Shown: positions 50,718-59,658 of the stretch, piece after piece | Position numbering within the stretch: position 1 is the first letter of the stretch | Layout: each line of letters starts with the position of its first letter | Assembly (NCBI RefSeq): GCF_000429905.1 | Contig: NZ_AUCT01000008.1 | Span: 62,001 to 126,000 of the forward strand | DNA length: 64,000 nucleotides | Direction of reading: 5' to 3' | Source: Desulfatibacillum aliphaticivorans DSM 15576 | GTDB taxonomy: Bacteria; Desulfobacterota; Desulfobacteria; Desulfobacterales; Desulfatibacillaceae | Position numbers and translations under genes: made by a program | Notes under the pieces: model-generated | Database searches by the model: none | The model's input: only the letters and a program-made list of their open reading frames with translations | Told to the model about the DNA's origin: nothing

Positions 50718-50731
50718 AACGAACGTTCGTT
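50718..50731. promoter_or_regulatory. 14-bp palindromic operator AACGAACGTTCGTT
   Basis: AACGAACGTTCGTT is a perfect palindrome about 90 bases before the SDR gene. A TTGACA lies directly beside it on the minus strand (50711-50706). Its core CGAACGTTCG is identical to the site at 6488-6497. It looks like a TetR-family repressor site. Confidence 0.65.
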
Positions 50732-50834
50732 CTATTTATGAGCGTCGGGTTTGTTCCTTCAGAGCCATTTGCCCCTTCATTCCAAAATATTTTTTAAGCT
50801 TATTTCCAAATCCGGCGGATGGCCGGATTGCGCA

Positions 50835-51473
50835 TTACAAAGATTTTTCGTCCGTCTCGCCGGCCGCCTGGGTGAAGGCCATGTGGGTCCAGGAGACCTC
50901 GTCTCTGCCCAAGAGGTCAGGCAGATCAGCGTGCAGGATTATTTTCAGCCCCTGTTCGGCCGCCAGCCTTTCAAGGGATTGGGCCGAACACGGATGCATC
51001 ACCCTTTGGTCGGGCGAGGGGCCGTGCCTCAGGGTTATGACCAAGACCCCGTTTGAATCCAAAAGGGCTGCCAGGGATTCCATGGCGGCGGGTCTTTGGT
51101 CGGGAGATACATGAATCCATACAGCGTTCAGCAGAATCAGGACGAATTTTTCGTTTAGGCTCAGGACTGCGTTCAGCAGGGGAAGGCTGTCGTCAATCCA
51201 CCGGACCGAGGATTGGGGGCGAAGCTCCCTGGCCCTTTCTCGCATGGCGGCCGAGGGCTCCACGGCGGTCGCCTGGCATCCCCTCTTTTCCAGCCAGGAA
51301 GCGTCCCTGCCCGATCCGGCGCCCACGTCCAAAACTTTGGCGCCCGGCTTGGGCAGCAGATGCAGCCATGGGGCGTAGGCCTGCTCCGGGCTCACGCCTT
51401 CGTAAAAGGAGGCGTATAGGCCGGCGTTTTGGGAGTAGCCTTTTTCCATCTCCGTCCCTGCTTGGCGGAACAT
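50835..51473 (-). CDS. Class I SAM-dependent methyltransferase
   Basis: The 212-aa protein has motif I KVLDVGAGSGRDASWLEKRG near residue 45 and the post-I acidic AVEPSAAMRERARE; the middle FVLILLNAVWIHVSPDQRPA is typical of the family. The start could also be the ATG at 51449. The acceptor substrate is unknown. It lies between the MerR gene and the SDR operon on the same strand. Confidence 0.85.
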   Translation of the reverse strand: MFRQAGTEMEKGYSQNAGLYASFYEGVSPEQAYAPWLHLLPKPGAKVLDVGAGSGRDASWLEKRGCQATAVEPSAAMRERARELRPQSSVRWIDDSLPLLNAVLSLNEKFVLILLNAVWIHVSPDQRPAAMESLAALLDSNGVLVITLRHGPSPDQRVMHPCSAQSLERLAAEQGLKIILHADLPDLLGRDEVSWTHMAFTQAAGETDEKSL

Positions 51474-51496
51474 AAACGCAATGGCGGCCGCATGAA

Positions 51497-52195
51497 TTAG
51501 TTCTGCCCCGGGCCGTCGCCCTCTTCTATGAATTGCCGGGCGTATTTTCTATATAAATGATAAAAAAGCACGCCCATGACCTCGTGCCCCCTCAGCGCCA
51601 GTTCCTGTTTTTCCTGATTTTTAGCGTCCTCGGTGGCTTGGTGAAAGTCGTCAATGAGAATCTTGACGATATCGGTGAACTGCTTGCCTATGGCGGACAT
51701 GGTGATTTCAGGGTGAAAGCTGGATTTGCGGTTGATTCCGGATTTGGCCATGGCCACCATGACCTTTCCGATGCTCACATCATCCTGGGAGTATACGCTT
51801 TCCCCGTTTTCAGTGAGAGAGCCGATCAGGTTCCATTCCTTCAACTTGGGCAGCCAGCGCGCCGCAAGGCCCGTGGCTTCCAGAAAAGCCTCGTCTCCCT
51901 TGACCCCGGCCCCCAGGTAATGCTCCATGGGCCGGAAAAACTCCATGCGCAGCTTCAGCAAGGCCTGCTTGCTGGCGCTCCTGTGCTCCCACAACACCTT
52001 TTTGATCGTGGGCAGCGGAAAAAAGAAATCGTTTTGCAATTCCTTAATTAAATGAATGCGTTCCACATAACTCTGGTCATAATCGGCGGAGTTGCTCCCG
52101 GTTTTTTCCGGCTTGGGCAACAAGCCGGCCCGGATGTAATAATGTATGGTTTGTTTGGGCACTCCGGTGCATTTGACCAATTCGCTGATTTTCAT
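51497..52195 (-). CDS. MerR-family transcriptional regulator
   Basis: The 232-aa protein starts with MKISELVKCTGVPKQTIHYYIRAGLLPKPEKTG, the winged-helix and first-wing sequence of MerR regulators, followed by YDQSYVERIHLIKELQNDFF and a coiled coil. The C-terminal ligand-binding part (about 100-230) is helical and without a recognised metal-binding site. GGGAGG precedes the start. It is transcribed away from the liv gene cluster, so it probably controls it; a palindrome lies between them. Confidence 0.9.
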   Translation of the reverse strand: MKISELVKCTGVPKQTIHYYIRAGLLPKPEKTGSNSADYDQSYVERIHLIKELQNDFFFPLPTIKKVLWEHRSASKQALLKLRMEFFRPMEHYLGAGVKGDEAFLEATGLAARWLPKLKEWNLIGSLTENGESVYSQDDVSIGKVMVAMAKSGINRKSSFHPEITMSAIGKQFTDIVKILIDDFHQATEDAKNQEKQELALRGHEVMGVLFYHLYRKYARQFIEEGDGPGQN

Positions 52196-53037
52196 AAAAC
52201 CTGCCTCCCTGTAAAATAACTGGGGTTTTCACCCCAGAGTGAACGCTATACCGGAATGGGGCCTTCTTCGCAACCAACGCAACTGCAAACGGAGTGACGT
52301 CCGACTTTTACTGGGGGGCGGACGCCAAAAAAACAGGACTCGATAAAGTGTATCCACGGGGATATTTGTCATAAGAACCGAACACTTGCTCGCAAAAAAC
52401 TACCGGGGTACAGCCTTGTTTTCAACGACGGTAAGCAAAATGTGCTTGACAATGTATCCTACTGTTTATTAAAAATAAAGCAAAACTTTCGTATAGAGTC
52501 ACTAAACGTATAGTGATCATACACTCTATACAGTTCTATTTATTCCGTTTTCTGTTCTTGAAGCTCGTTTTTGCGGAATTGCCCCAAATATATAAAGTCC
52601 GAAGCCGAACCCGATTTCCTTTTTAGGGTTTGGTCGCCATAAAATACAAACCTTCCCCCATCTGCAATTCCAGGAAGGTTAAGAGCCGGTTACGGCTGGA
52701 CGGGATTTACACACCCGGATAAATCCGGAGGCTCGTCCCAGGCGGAAAAAGGCGGAGGCCTTGCTTGCCAAGGCCGGATGAGATCAGCCGAAAACGTTTT
52801 ATTTCCTTGTTTTCACTGGAAATATCGTCTTTAGAACAAGACCTGAGTTTTTGTCTGGCCCCATACCCTCTCCTCTTGTCGCCAGAGCGCTGTGCGCCCA
52901 AGGCGGTCCGCACCGGCAATAGATGTATTGTTGCATATAAGTCGCCCAAACAATCTAAATTATCACGCTGGTGCGGTGGAGTGCGTGCTCGCCGGACAGG
53001 AGGCGTGGTTCACCCACACAAAATGAGGAGGGAGCTT
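52196..53037. promoter_or_regulatory. Regulatory region between merR and livJ-like genes
   Basis: This 842-base gap separates divergent genes and shows no convincing gene. It contains CTGGGG-TTTTCA-CCCCAG (52220-52237), an 18-bp MerR-type dyad between possible -35 TTCACT and -10 TTATTT boxes of the merR gene. It also has TTGACA/TTAAAA 17 bases apart (52446-52474) facing the liv genes, and a 41-bp nested inverted repeat (52491-52531) with arms GTATAGAGT and ACTCTATAC. Farther down (52690-52800) several G/C-rich hairpins such as GGCCTTG-CTTG-CCAAGGCC lie in the expected mRNA leader. Confidence 0.55.
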
Positions 53038-54318
53038 ATGAAATCATGCAAGATCATCGTTGTACTTATGGCGGGACTGGCATTGTCCTGGGGGCTATTC
53101 CTGTCCACCGCGGCAGCAAAGCCGATTAAAATCGGTGTATTGGGCCCCATGTCCTTTACACAAGGCGAGGGGCATTGGAACGGCGCCACCATGGCCGCGG
53201 AAGAGGTGAATGCCGCCGGGGGCATTCAAGTCGGCAAGGAAAAACGGGAAATTGAACTGGTGAAAGTGGACACCAACGAGTTTTTGAGCATCCCGGATGC
53301 CACAAACGCCGTTGAAATGGCTGTCTCGCGCCATAAAGTGGATTTCCTCGTGGGTGGTTTCCGTACGGAAGCCGTGCTGGTGATGCAGGACATTGCCATG
53401 GAATCCAAAACGGTTTTCATAGGCTGCGGCGCCGCCCATCCCCAGCTTTGCACCCGAGTTTTGGACGACTATGACACCTATAAATACTGGTTCCGCCTGA
53501 CTCCCATCAATTCCAGCTACCTGGGCAAGGTGGACTTTATTCTTCTCGGCACCGCCGGCGCTATCATCAAAAAGGAGCTTGGCGTTGAAAAAGTCAAGGT
53601 GGCCATTGTGGCTGAAAAAGCCGCCTGGGCCGACCCCATTGTGGCCGCCGCCCAAAAAATAATTCCCGAAAAAATGGGCATGGAAGTGGCCGGCGTATGG
53701 CGTCCTTCCCCGGTAGCCACCGACTGCTCCGCCGAGCTTTCGGCCATCCAGAGGGCCGGCGCTCATATCGTCTTCACCACCTTTTCCTCCTCCGTGGGCC
53801 TGACCTTCGCCAAGCAGATGGGCGAGCTCAAGGTCCCGGCCGCTCCTGTGGGCATCAATGTGGAAAGCCAGAAAAGCGGCTTCTGGGAAGCCACCAACGG
53901 GGCGGGCAACTACGTGCTGACCATCAACACTTACAACCCGGTAAAAATTAGCGAATTCACCATCCCCTTTGTCGAAGACTACAGGAAACGCTATGGGGAG
54001 ATGCCGAACTACACGGCCGGCACCCATGACGCAATCAAAATTTTACAGGTTGCTATTGAAAAAGCAGGAACCATCAATTCCGACGAAGTCGTGAAGATGC
54101 TTGAAGCCACAGACTTAAACACCGCCGCCGGCAGGGTTGTGTTTGACAAGTCTCACGATGTCACCTGGGGCCCCAATTACGTGACCGCCCTTGGAACCCA
54201 ATGGCGGGACGGCGAAATGAAGTGTGTATGGCCCTACAACTGGGAGGGCGTTACCTATGAAGGCTCCGTGCCCTACAAACTGCCGCCCTGGATGGTGGAA
54301 TACTGGAAAAACAAGTAA
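53038..54318 (+). CDS. Branched-chain amino acid-type ABC transporter substrate-binding protein
   Basis: GAGGAGGGAG precedes the ATG at 53038. The 426-aa protein has a signal peptide (MKSCKIIVVLMAGLALSWGL, cleavage after TAAA) and a type I periplasmic-binding fold: IKIGVLGPMSFTQGEGHWNGATMAAEEVN, DFLVGGFRTEAVLVMQDIA and the C-terminal NYTAGTHDAIKILQVAIEKAG. In LivJ relatives the ligand may be amino acids, amides or carboxylic acids. It is the first gene of the liv cluster, and a strong hairpin follows, which would give it higher expression than the membrane genes. Confidence 0.9.
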   Translation: MKSCKIIVVLMAGLALSWGLFLSTAAAKPIKIGVLGPMSFTQGEGHWNGATMAAEEVNAAGGIQVGKEKREIELVKVDTNEFLSIPDATNAVEMAVSRHKVDFLVGGFRTEAVLVMQDIAMESKTVFIGCGAAHPQLCTRVLDDYDTYKYWFRLTPINSSYLGKVDFILLGTAGAIIKKELGVEKVKVAIVAEKAAWADPIVAAAQKIIPEKMGMEVAGVWRPSPVATDCSAELSAIQRAGAHIVFTTFSSSVGLTFAKQMGELKVPAAPVGINVESQKSGFWEATNGAGNYVLTINTYNPVKISEFTIPFVEDYRKRYGEMPNYTAGTHDAIKILQVAIEKAGTINSDEVVKMLEATDLNTAAGRVVFDKSHDVTWGPNYVTALGTQWRDGEMKCVWPYNWEGVTYEGSVPYKLPPWMVEYWKNK

Positions 54319-54339
54319 CAAGATTTGCCTTTTGTGTCT

Positions 54340-54375
54340 GCCTTCCCGGCCTTGGCGCCGGGAAGGCCGATTTTT
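54340..54375 (+). terminator. Rho-independent terminator or attenuator after livJ
   Basis: GCCTTCCCGGC (54340-54350) and GCCGGGAAGGC (54357-54367) form a perfect 11-bp stem followed by CGATTTTT. It separates the binding-protein gene from the permease genes, as often seen in liv-type operons. Confidence 0.85.
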
Positions 54376-54450
54376 CCCGAACCAAATAGCGAGCTACCGC
54401 TTGGGCGCCGGTTTCCATTGGTGTTTGTGGGGAAGCTTGTGAGGTGATTT

Positions 54451-55320
54451 ATGTTAGTTGATATGCTTATCGACGGCCTCATTAAAGGAAGTGTGTACGC
54501 CTTGCTGGCCATTGGATTTTCCCTGGTCCTGGGCGTGGCGCGGATTATCAATATCGCCCACACAGCTCTTTATATGACGTCGGCATACATGATTTACGTT
54601 GGAACCAAATTGCTGGGCCTGCCTGCCATTTTGTGCATGCTGGTGGCCATCGCCCTCACAATCCTTTTAGGATTGCTCGTATACAATTTTTTCATCCGGC
54701 CGATCCAGGAGCACGAGGCCGCCATGCTCATTTCCACCATTGCCGTGGGCATGATGCTTCAGGAAGTGTTCCTGATGATTTTTGGAGGCCACTACCTGGG
54801 TGTGGAACCTCTGGTCAGAGGGTACACTACCATACTGGGGGTGAAGGTAACCAACCAGCACTTGCTGGCTCTGGGACTGGCTCTTATTGTCCTTGTTTCC
54901 GTCCGTTTATTCCTTATGAAAACCCGCACGGGCCTGGCCATCCGTTCCACCGCCAACGACCGCGAAGTGGCCAATCTCATGGGCATGAACGTGACTGGCG
55001 TGGCTTTTGTTACCATGGCCGTATCCGTGGGGCTGGCGTCCATTGCGGGCGCCATTGTGGCGCCTCTGGTGACGGTGGAGCCCACCATGTGGATGCATCC
55101 CCTGATCATGATGCTGGCCATCGTGGTGCTGGGCGGCCTGGGAAGCATCGAGGGAAGTTTTGTGGGGGCGTACATCCTGGGATTCGCCGAGTCCCTGGTT
55201 GTTTTCATGGTGCCCATGGGGTCTTTTCTTAAGGATTCGGTAGCACTCACCATTATGATTTTGGTGCTGCTGGTCAGACCGGAAGGATTGTTCGGTGTAT
55301 CCTTCGAGGAGGAGCGTTAG
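54451..55320 (+). CDS. livH: LivH-type ABC transporter permease
   Basis: The 289-aa protein has about eight transmembrane helices and the LivH sequence MLVDMLIDGLIKGSVYALLAIGFSLVLGVARI at the N-terminus, with AIRSTANDREVANLMGMNV near residue 165 (the EAA-type ATPase-contact loop) and GGLGSIEGSFVGAYILGF near 230. It forms the membrane channel with the LivM-like protein encoded next, whose start is two bases beyond its stop. Confidence 0.9.
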   Translation: MLVDMLIDGLIKGSVYALLAIGFSLVLGVARIINIAHTALYMTSAYMIYVGTKLLGLPAILCMLVAIALTILLGLLVYNFFIRPIQEHEAAMLISTIAVGMMLQEVFLMIFGGHYLGVEPLVRGYTTILGVKVTNQHLLALGLALIVLVSVRLFLMKTRTGLAIRSTANDREVANLMGMNVTGVAFVTMAVSVGLASIAGAIVAPLVTVEPTMWMHPLIMMLAIVVLGGLGSIEGSFVGAYILGFAESLVVFMVPMGSFLKDSVALTIMILVLLVRPEGLFGVSFEEER

Positions 55321-55321
55321 G

Positions 55322-56383
55322 ATGCGTATTGTGGTTACATATATCCGCAGAGTGTTAAAGATCCTGCGCGCTGAAGTGTTGGTGCTGCCCAGCCGCGTGA
55401 CGGTGATGGTTTTCGCTATCGCCTTGCTGGCATTACCCTTGGTGACACAGGACTATTACATTCTGCGCATCATGATATTAACGTCTATTTTTGCTATCTT
55501 AGCAGCGAGTTGGGATTTACTGTCCGGGTTTACCGGACAAATGAACTTCGGCCACGCACTTTTTTTCGGGGTGGCCGCCTATGTAACGGCCTTGCTTAAT
55601 CTCAGATTAGGCCTGCCGCCGTATTTTTCCATTCCCCTGGGCGCCATGGGCGCTGTCCTGACAGGGCTTATCGTGGGCATTCCGTGCCTGCGCCTGAAAG
55701 GGTCCTACCTGGCTCTCACCACGCTGGCTTTCCCCATCATTCTCATGGGCCTCGTGTTCGCCTTTCCCGGCATCACCGGAGGCGAATTGGGGCTTTCCGG
55801 CCTGACCAAGCTGACGGGTTCCCGGGTGATGGATTATTACGTGACCACCAGTCTGATGCTGATCCTGGGCGGGGTCATGTGGAAGATTACCGACTCCAAC
55901 ACGGGAGTCATCCTCCACGCCATTCGGGAAGACGAAGTGGCTGCTAGAGCGGCAGGAATCAACACCACCCGGTACAAGCTCCTGGCTTTTTGCCTGAGCG
56001 GCTTCTTTGCGGGAATCGCCGGCGGGCTGTACGCCCATTTTATGCGTCTGGCCGGCCCTTCCACTCTGGAAATAGGCCTCTCGTTCCAGGTCATCATCTG
56101 GTCGGTTTTCGGCGGCATGGTCTCCATTTACGGCCCCATCGCCGGGGTGTACATCCTCAACCCATTCATGGAAGTGCTCAGGATCATCCTGGACAATTTT
56201 CCCAGCCTTCCGGAAATGCGGATGTTCATCTTTGCGGCCCTGGTTCTGCTTACGCTCCGGTTCATGCCCGAGGGGTTGATTCCCTGGCTGCGGGACAAGG
56301 TGGAGTCGGAATGCCCCAGGTGCAAAGTGCGTAATGTATTTTTCCGACGAAGTTGCCGAATATGCAACGCCGATATGACATGA
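55322..56383 (+). CDS. livM: LivM-type ABC transporter permease with C-terminal zinc ribbon
   Basis: The ATG at 55322 follows GGAGGAG. The 353-aa permease has the LivM features FTGQMNFGHALFFGVAAYVTALLN near residue 65, GIPCLRLKGSYLALTTLAFPII near 120 and HAIREDEVAARAAGINTTRYK near 200 (ATPase-contact loop). Its last 25 residues are unusual: ESECPRCKVRNVFFRRSCRIC carries four cysteines (about 331, 334, 345 and 348) with the CxxC...CxxC spacing of a zinc ribbon, not part of ordinary LivM. The acyl-CoA ligase gene starts 44 bases downstream. Confidence 0.9.
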   Translation: MRIVVTYIRRVLKILRAEVLVLPSRVTVMVFAIALLALPLVTQDYYILRIMILTSIFAILAASWDLLSGFTGQMNFGHALFFGVAAYVTALLNLRLGLPPYFSIPLGAMGAVLTGLIVGIPCLRLKGSYLALTTLAFPIILMGLVFAFPGITGGELGLSGLTKLTGSRVMDYYVTTSLMLILGGVMWKITDSNTGVILHAIREDEVAARAAGINTTRYKLLAFCLSGFFAGIAGGLYAHFMRLAGPSTLEIGLSFQVIIWSVFGGMVSIYGPIAGVYILNPFMEVLRIILDNFPSLPEMRMFIFAALVLLTLRFMPEGLIPWLRDKVESECPRCKVRNVFFRRSCRICNADMT

Positions 56384-56427
56384 CAAATATTGACCCCCAT
56401 ACCTTAGAAATAGGGAGGTAAGTATAG

Positions 56428-58140
56428 ATGGACGCAATGCAGGCATATATATCCAAGCCGTGGTTGCAACATTATCCGGAATCGGCGCCGCACACGATCG
56501 ATATTCCGGAGGTTTCCGTTCCCGATCTTTTCAATCAAGTGACGGAAAAATTCGGCAAAAAGACCGCGGTGAATTTTTATGGCAGGAATATCAGTTATAA
56601 GGAGTTAAAAGATCAGGCGGATCGATTCGCCGCGGCCCTGGATTCCATGGGAATCAAGAAGGGGGACCGGGTCGCCCTGTACCTTCTTAACTGTCCCCAA
56701 TTCATCATTTGCTACATGGGCGCTTTGATGATCGGCGCCGTGGTGACCCCGGTCAGCCCGGTATACAGCAGCAGCGAAGTGCGCCATCAGCTCACGGACA
56801 GCGGCGCCAAAGTGATTGTTTGCCAGGATTTTCTTTACGACAATGTGATCGAGGCGGAAGTGAAGCTGGACAAGATTATTCTGACGGGCGTCAATGAATA
56901 TTTGCCCAAGCTGAAAAAACTGTTCACCAAGGGCATTTTAGGCAAGGCTTACGGCGGGGTGGAAGCCCCGGACTCGGCGACCATGGCCGACCAGGGTTTG
57001 ATCAGCCTCCAGGATCTGCTGAAAAAGCACTCCCCCAACCCGCCCAAAGTGGAAATCGACCCGGTTAACGACCTGGCCGCCCTGCCCTACACCGGCGGCA
57101 CCACAGGCCATCCCAAGGCAGCCATGATCAGCCATTACACCATTGTGTCATGCCAGGCTCAGGCCATGGAGTTCTGGGGCCACCTGCTGGAAGAGGGCAA
57201 CGAAACCGTCATCGCCTTTTTACCTTTGTTCCACATTTACGGTCAGGTGATCATCATGCTGACCGGTCTGGTGCACGGATTCAACCTGGTTCTGTTCACC
57301 ACCCCGGATCTGGACAAGATTCTCAACGCCATGGATCAGTATCAGGCCTCGGCATTCTACGGAGTCCCCACCCTGTTCGAATACCTGAAGGAATACGACA
57401 AAACCAACCGGGTGAACTGGAAGAAGCTCAAACTGGTGGTTTGCGGCGCAGACACCCTGCACGATACCACCGTGGAAGACTGGGAGCGCCGCACAGGCAG
57501 CCGGATCATCGAAGGCTACGGCATGACCGAGACCGCAGCCGCCAGCCTGGCCAACCCTCCTCACAGGCCCAAAAGAGGCTCTTTTGGAATTCCTTTGCCC
57601 AACATCACGGCTGCCATCATCGACGTGGACGGAACCGAAGCCATGCCTGTGGGCGAAGTGGGTGAACTGGTCCTTTCCGGCCCCAGCATCATGACCGGCT
57701 ACTGGCAGCGCCCGGACGACAATCAGGAAACCATGGTGGAACTCGCGGGCATGACCTGGCTCAGGACCGGCGATCTGGTGAAAATGGACGAGGAAGGGTA
57801 TTTCTACTTTTTCGACAGAAAGCGCGACCTCATCAAATACAAGGGATACTCGGTCTTCGCCAAGCACGTGGAGGAGGTCCTGTACGACCATCCCCAGGTC
57901 AAGGCCGCCGGCGTGGTGGGCGTTCCCAATCCCAAAGTCGGCCAGATGATCAAAGCCTACGTCGTTCTCCAGGCGGAAGCCCGGGGAAAAATTTCCGAAG
58001 AGGAAATCACGGAGTACTGCAAGACCAAACTCGCCCATTACAAAGTACCCCAGATCATAGAATTCCGGGGCGAACTGCCCAAGACCGACGTGGGCAAGGT
58101 GTCCAGACGCGAACTTCGGGAGGAAGTGGAGGAAGCCTAA
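56428..58140 (+). CDS. Long-chain acyl-CoA synthetase (AMP-forming)
   Basis: The 570-aa enzyme activates an acid to its CoA ester. The P-loop reads ALPYTGGTTGHPKAAMISHYT near residue 215 (TGG for the usual TSG), IIEGYGMTETAAASLANPP near 360, WLRTGDLVKMDEEGYFYFFDRKRDLIKYKG near 450 and PKTDVGKVSRRELREE at the end. It lies between the permease and ATPase genes of the liv cluster, so it probably acts on the imported compound, giving uptake coupled to activation. Confidence 0.9.
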   Translation: MDAMQAYISKPWLQHYPESAPHTIDIPEVSVPDLFNQVTEKFGKKTAVNFYGRNISYKELKDQADRFAAALDSMGIKKGDRVALYLLNCPQFIICYMGALMIGAVVTPVSPVYSSSEVRHQLTDSGAKVIVCQDFLYDNVIEAEVKLDKIILTGVNEYLPKLKKLFTKGILGKAYGGVEAPDSATMADQGLISLQDLLKKHSPNPPKVEIDPVNDLAALPYTGGTTGHPKAAMISHYTIVSCQAQAMEFWGHLLEEGNETVIAFLPLFHIYGQVIIMLTGLVHGFNLVLFTTPDLDKILNAMDQYQASAFYGVPTLFEYLKEYDKTNRVNWKKLKLVVCGADTLHDTTVEDWERRTGSRIIEGYGMTETAAASLANPPHRPKRGSFGIPLPNITAAIIDVDGTEAMPVGEVGELVLSGPSIMTGYWQRPDDNQETMVELAGMTWLRTGDLVKMDEEGYFYFFDRKRDLIKYKGYSVFAKHVEEVLYDHPQVKAAGVVGVPNPKVGQMIKAYVVLQAEARGKISEEEITEYCKTKLAHYKVPQIIEFRGELPKTDVGKVSRRELREEVEEA

Positions 58141-58141
58141 A

Positions 58142-58918
58142 ATGGCCCAATCTTTTTTGGAAATAAAAAATCTGCGCAAGGAGTTCGGCGGGCTGACGGC
58201 GACCAATGACGTAACTTTCAGCATGGGCCGCCGGGAGATCATCGGCCTTATCGGACCGAACGGGGCGGGCAAAACCACCCTGTTGCGCCTTATCAGCGGC
58301 ATACTCAAGCCCACGTCCGGCTCCATTAAGTTCAAAGGCAAGAACATCACCGGCGCAAAAACCTGGAACATTGTGAATATGGGCATTGCCAGCACGTTCC
58401 AGAACATGCGCCCGTTCCGGCGTTTGCCCATTGTGGCCAACGTCATGGTGCCCTGCCTGAGCCCCAGAGCCATGAAACGCGGCGAATGGGTGAAAAAAGT
58501 GGAAGCCAAGGCCATGGACGCCCTGGAGTTCGCAGGCATATCGGACATGGCTCTGGAAAAGGCCTCCACCCTGTCTCAGGGGGACCTCAAGAGGCTTGAA
58601 GTGGCCAGGGCCGTAGCAACGGACCCGGAACTGCTTATTCTTGACGAGCCTTTTGGAGGCCTTAGCCCTGCGGAAACCGAGTTGATGGCCAAGTCCGTGG
58701 CCCGGCTCCACAAGGGCGGGCGCTTCGGCCGCCTGCACAGCGAAGGTCCGGCCATGATCATCATCGAACACAAACTGCAGCAGCTCATGAAAATCGTGGA
58801 TCGCATCATTGTGCTGAACTTTGGAACCATACTGGCTGACGGCCCCCCGGACTTGGTGGTCAAAGACCCCAAGGTTATTGAGGCCTATCTGGGAGATGGA
58901 GGAACAACGTGCTCTTAG
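58142..58918 (+). CDS. livG: LivG-type ABC transporter ATP-binding protein
   Basis: The 258-aa ATPase starts one base after the ligase stop. It has Walker A GLIGPNGAGKTTLLRLISG near residue 35, the signature as LSQGDLKRLEVARAVATDPE (LSQGD rather than LSGGQ), Walker B LLILDEPFGGLSPAE near 165 and the H-loop MIIIEHKLQQLMKIVDRIIVL. It pairs with the LivF-like ATPase. Its 3' end overlaps the livF start by ten bases, so both are made together. Confidence 0.93.
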   Translation: MAQSFLEIKNLRKEFGGLTATNDVTFSMGRREIIGLIGPNGAGKTTLLRLISGILKPTSGSIKFKGKNITGAKTWNIVNMGIASTFQNMRPFRRLPIVANVMVPCLSPRAMKRGEWVKKVEAKAMDALEFAGISDMALEKASTLSQGDLKRLEVARAVATDPELLILDEPFGGLSPAETELMAKSVARLHKGGRFGRLHSEGPAMIIIEHKLQQLMKIVDRIIVLNFGTILADGPPDLVVKDPKVIEAYLGDGGTTCS

Positions 58919-59658
58919 AAGTTTCCAACCTGACTGTTTGTTACGACAGGGCCGTGTTGATCAATGACGTCTCCCTCCGTGTGGATGAGGGAGAGCTGGT
59001 CAGTCTCGTGGGCCCGAACGGCGCCGGCAAGACCACTGTACTCCGTGCTATAACCGGGTTGGTGGCCTGGGATAAAATGACCCTTAGAGGGACCTCCCAG
59101 GGAGATATCACCATTAAAGGCAAGGTGATGTTCGACGGCAAGGATATCTCCAAAACCCCGGCCCATCAAATTGTAAAAATGGGGCTTGTCCACTGCCCGG
59201 AGCGGCGCAGGCCCTTTAGGGAATTAACCGTTAAGGAGAACCTCATGGCCGGCGCTTTTCTCCATATGAAAAAAGCCGACATCCAGGACGAACTGGACAA
59301 GGTGTTCAAGCTCTTTCCGGTCCTGGGAGACCGCTTGAACCAGGTGTCCGGCACCCTGTCCGGCGGCGAGCAGCAGATGCTGGCCGTCGGCAGGGCTTTG
59401 ATGTCCCGGCCCAAGCTCCTGCTCATTGACGAGCCCTCCACCGGGCTGGCGCCGTTAATGCGGGAGGAGGTTTTTAACAAGATCGCCGAAATCAGGTCGC
59501 TGGGCATCACCATCATGCTGGTGGAGCAGGAAGTGGCCTCGGTTTTCAGCATGGCTTCCAGAAGCTACGTGCTTTCCACGGGCAAAATTATCGCCCAGGG
59601 CGCATGCGACGCATTGCTGGAAGACGAAATGATACGCAAGACCTACCTGGGTCTGTAG
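58909..59658 (+). CDS. livF: LivF-type ABC transporter ATP-binding protein
   Basis: The 249-aa ATPase has Walker A SLVGPNGAGKTTVLRAITG near residue 36, LVHCPERRRPFRELTVKENLM near 97, signature LSGGEQQMLAVGRALMSRPK near 143, and Walker B LLLIDEPSTGLAPLMREEVFN near 165. It is the last gene of the transporter operon. With livJ, H, M, G and F present, the transporter is complete. Confidence 0.93.
   Translation: MLLEVSNLTVCYDRAVLINDVSLRVDEGELVSLVGPNGAGKTTVLRAITGLVAWDKMTLRGTSQGDITIKGKVMFDGKDISKTPAHQIVKMGLVHCPERRRPFRELTVKENLMAGAFLHMKKADIQDELDKVFKLFPVLGDRLNQVSGTLSGGEQQMLAVGRALMSRPKLLLIDEPSTGLAPLMREEVFNKIAEIRSLGITIMLVEQEVASVFSMASRSYVLSTGKIIAQGACDALLEDEMIRKTYLGL

Noticed and set aside
52707..52949. 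Minus-strand frame of 80 codons in the merR-liv gap
   Set aside because: No ribosome-binding site, no recognisable domain, and it lies across the expected liv leader.
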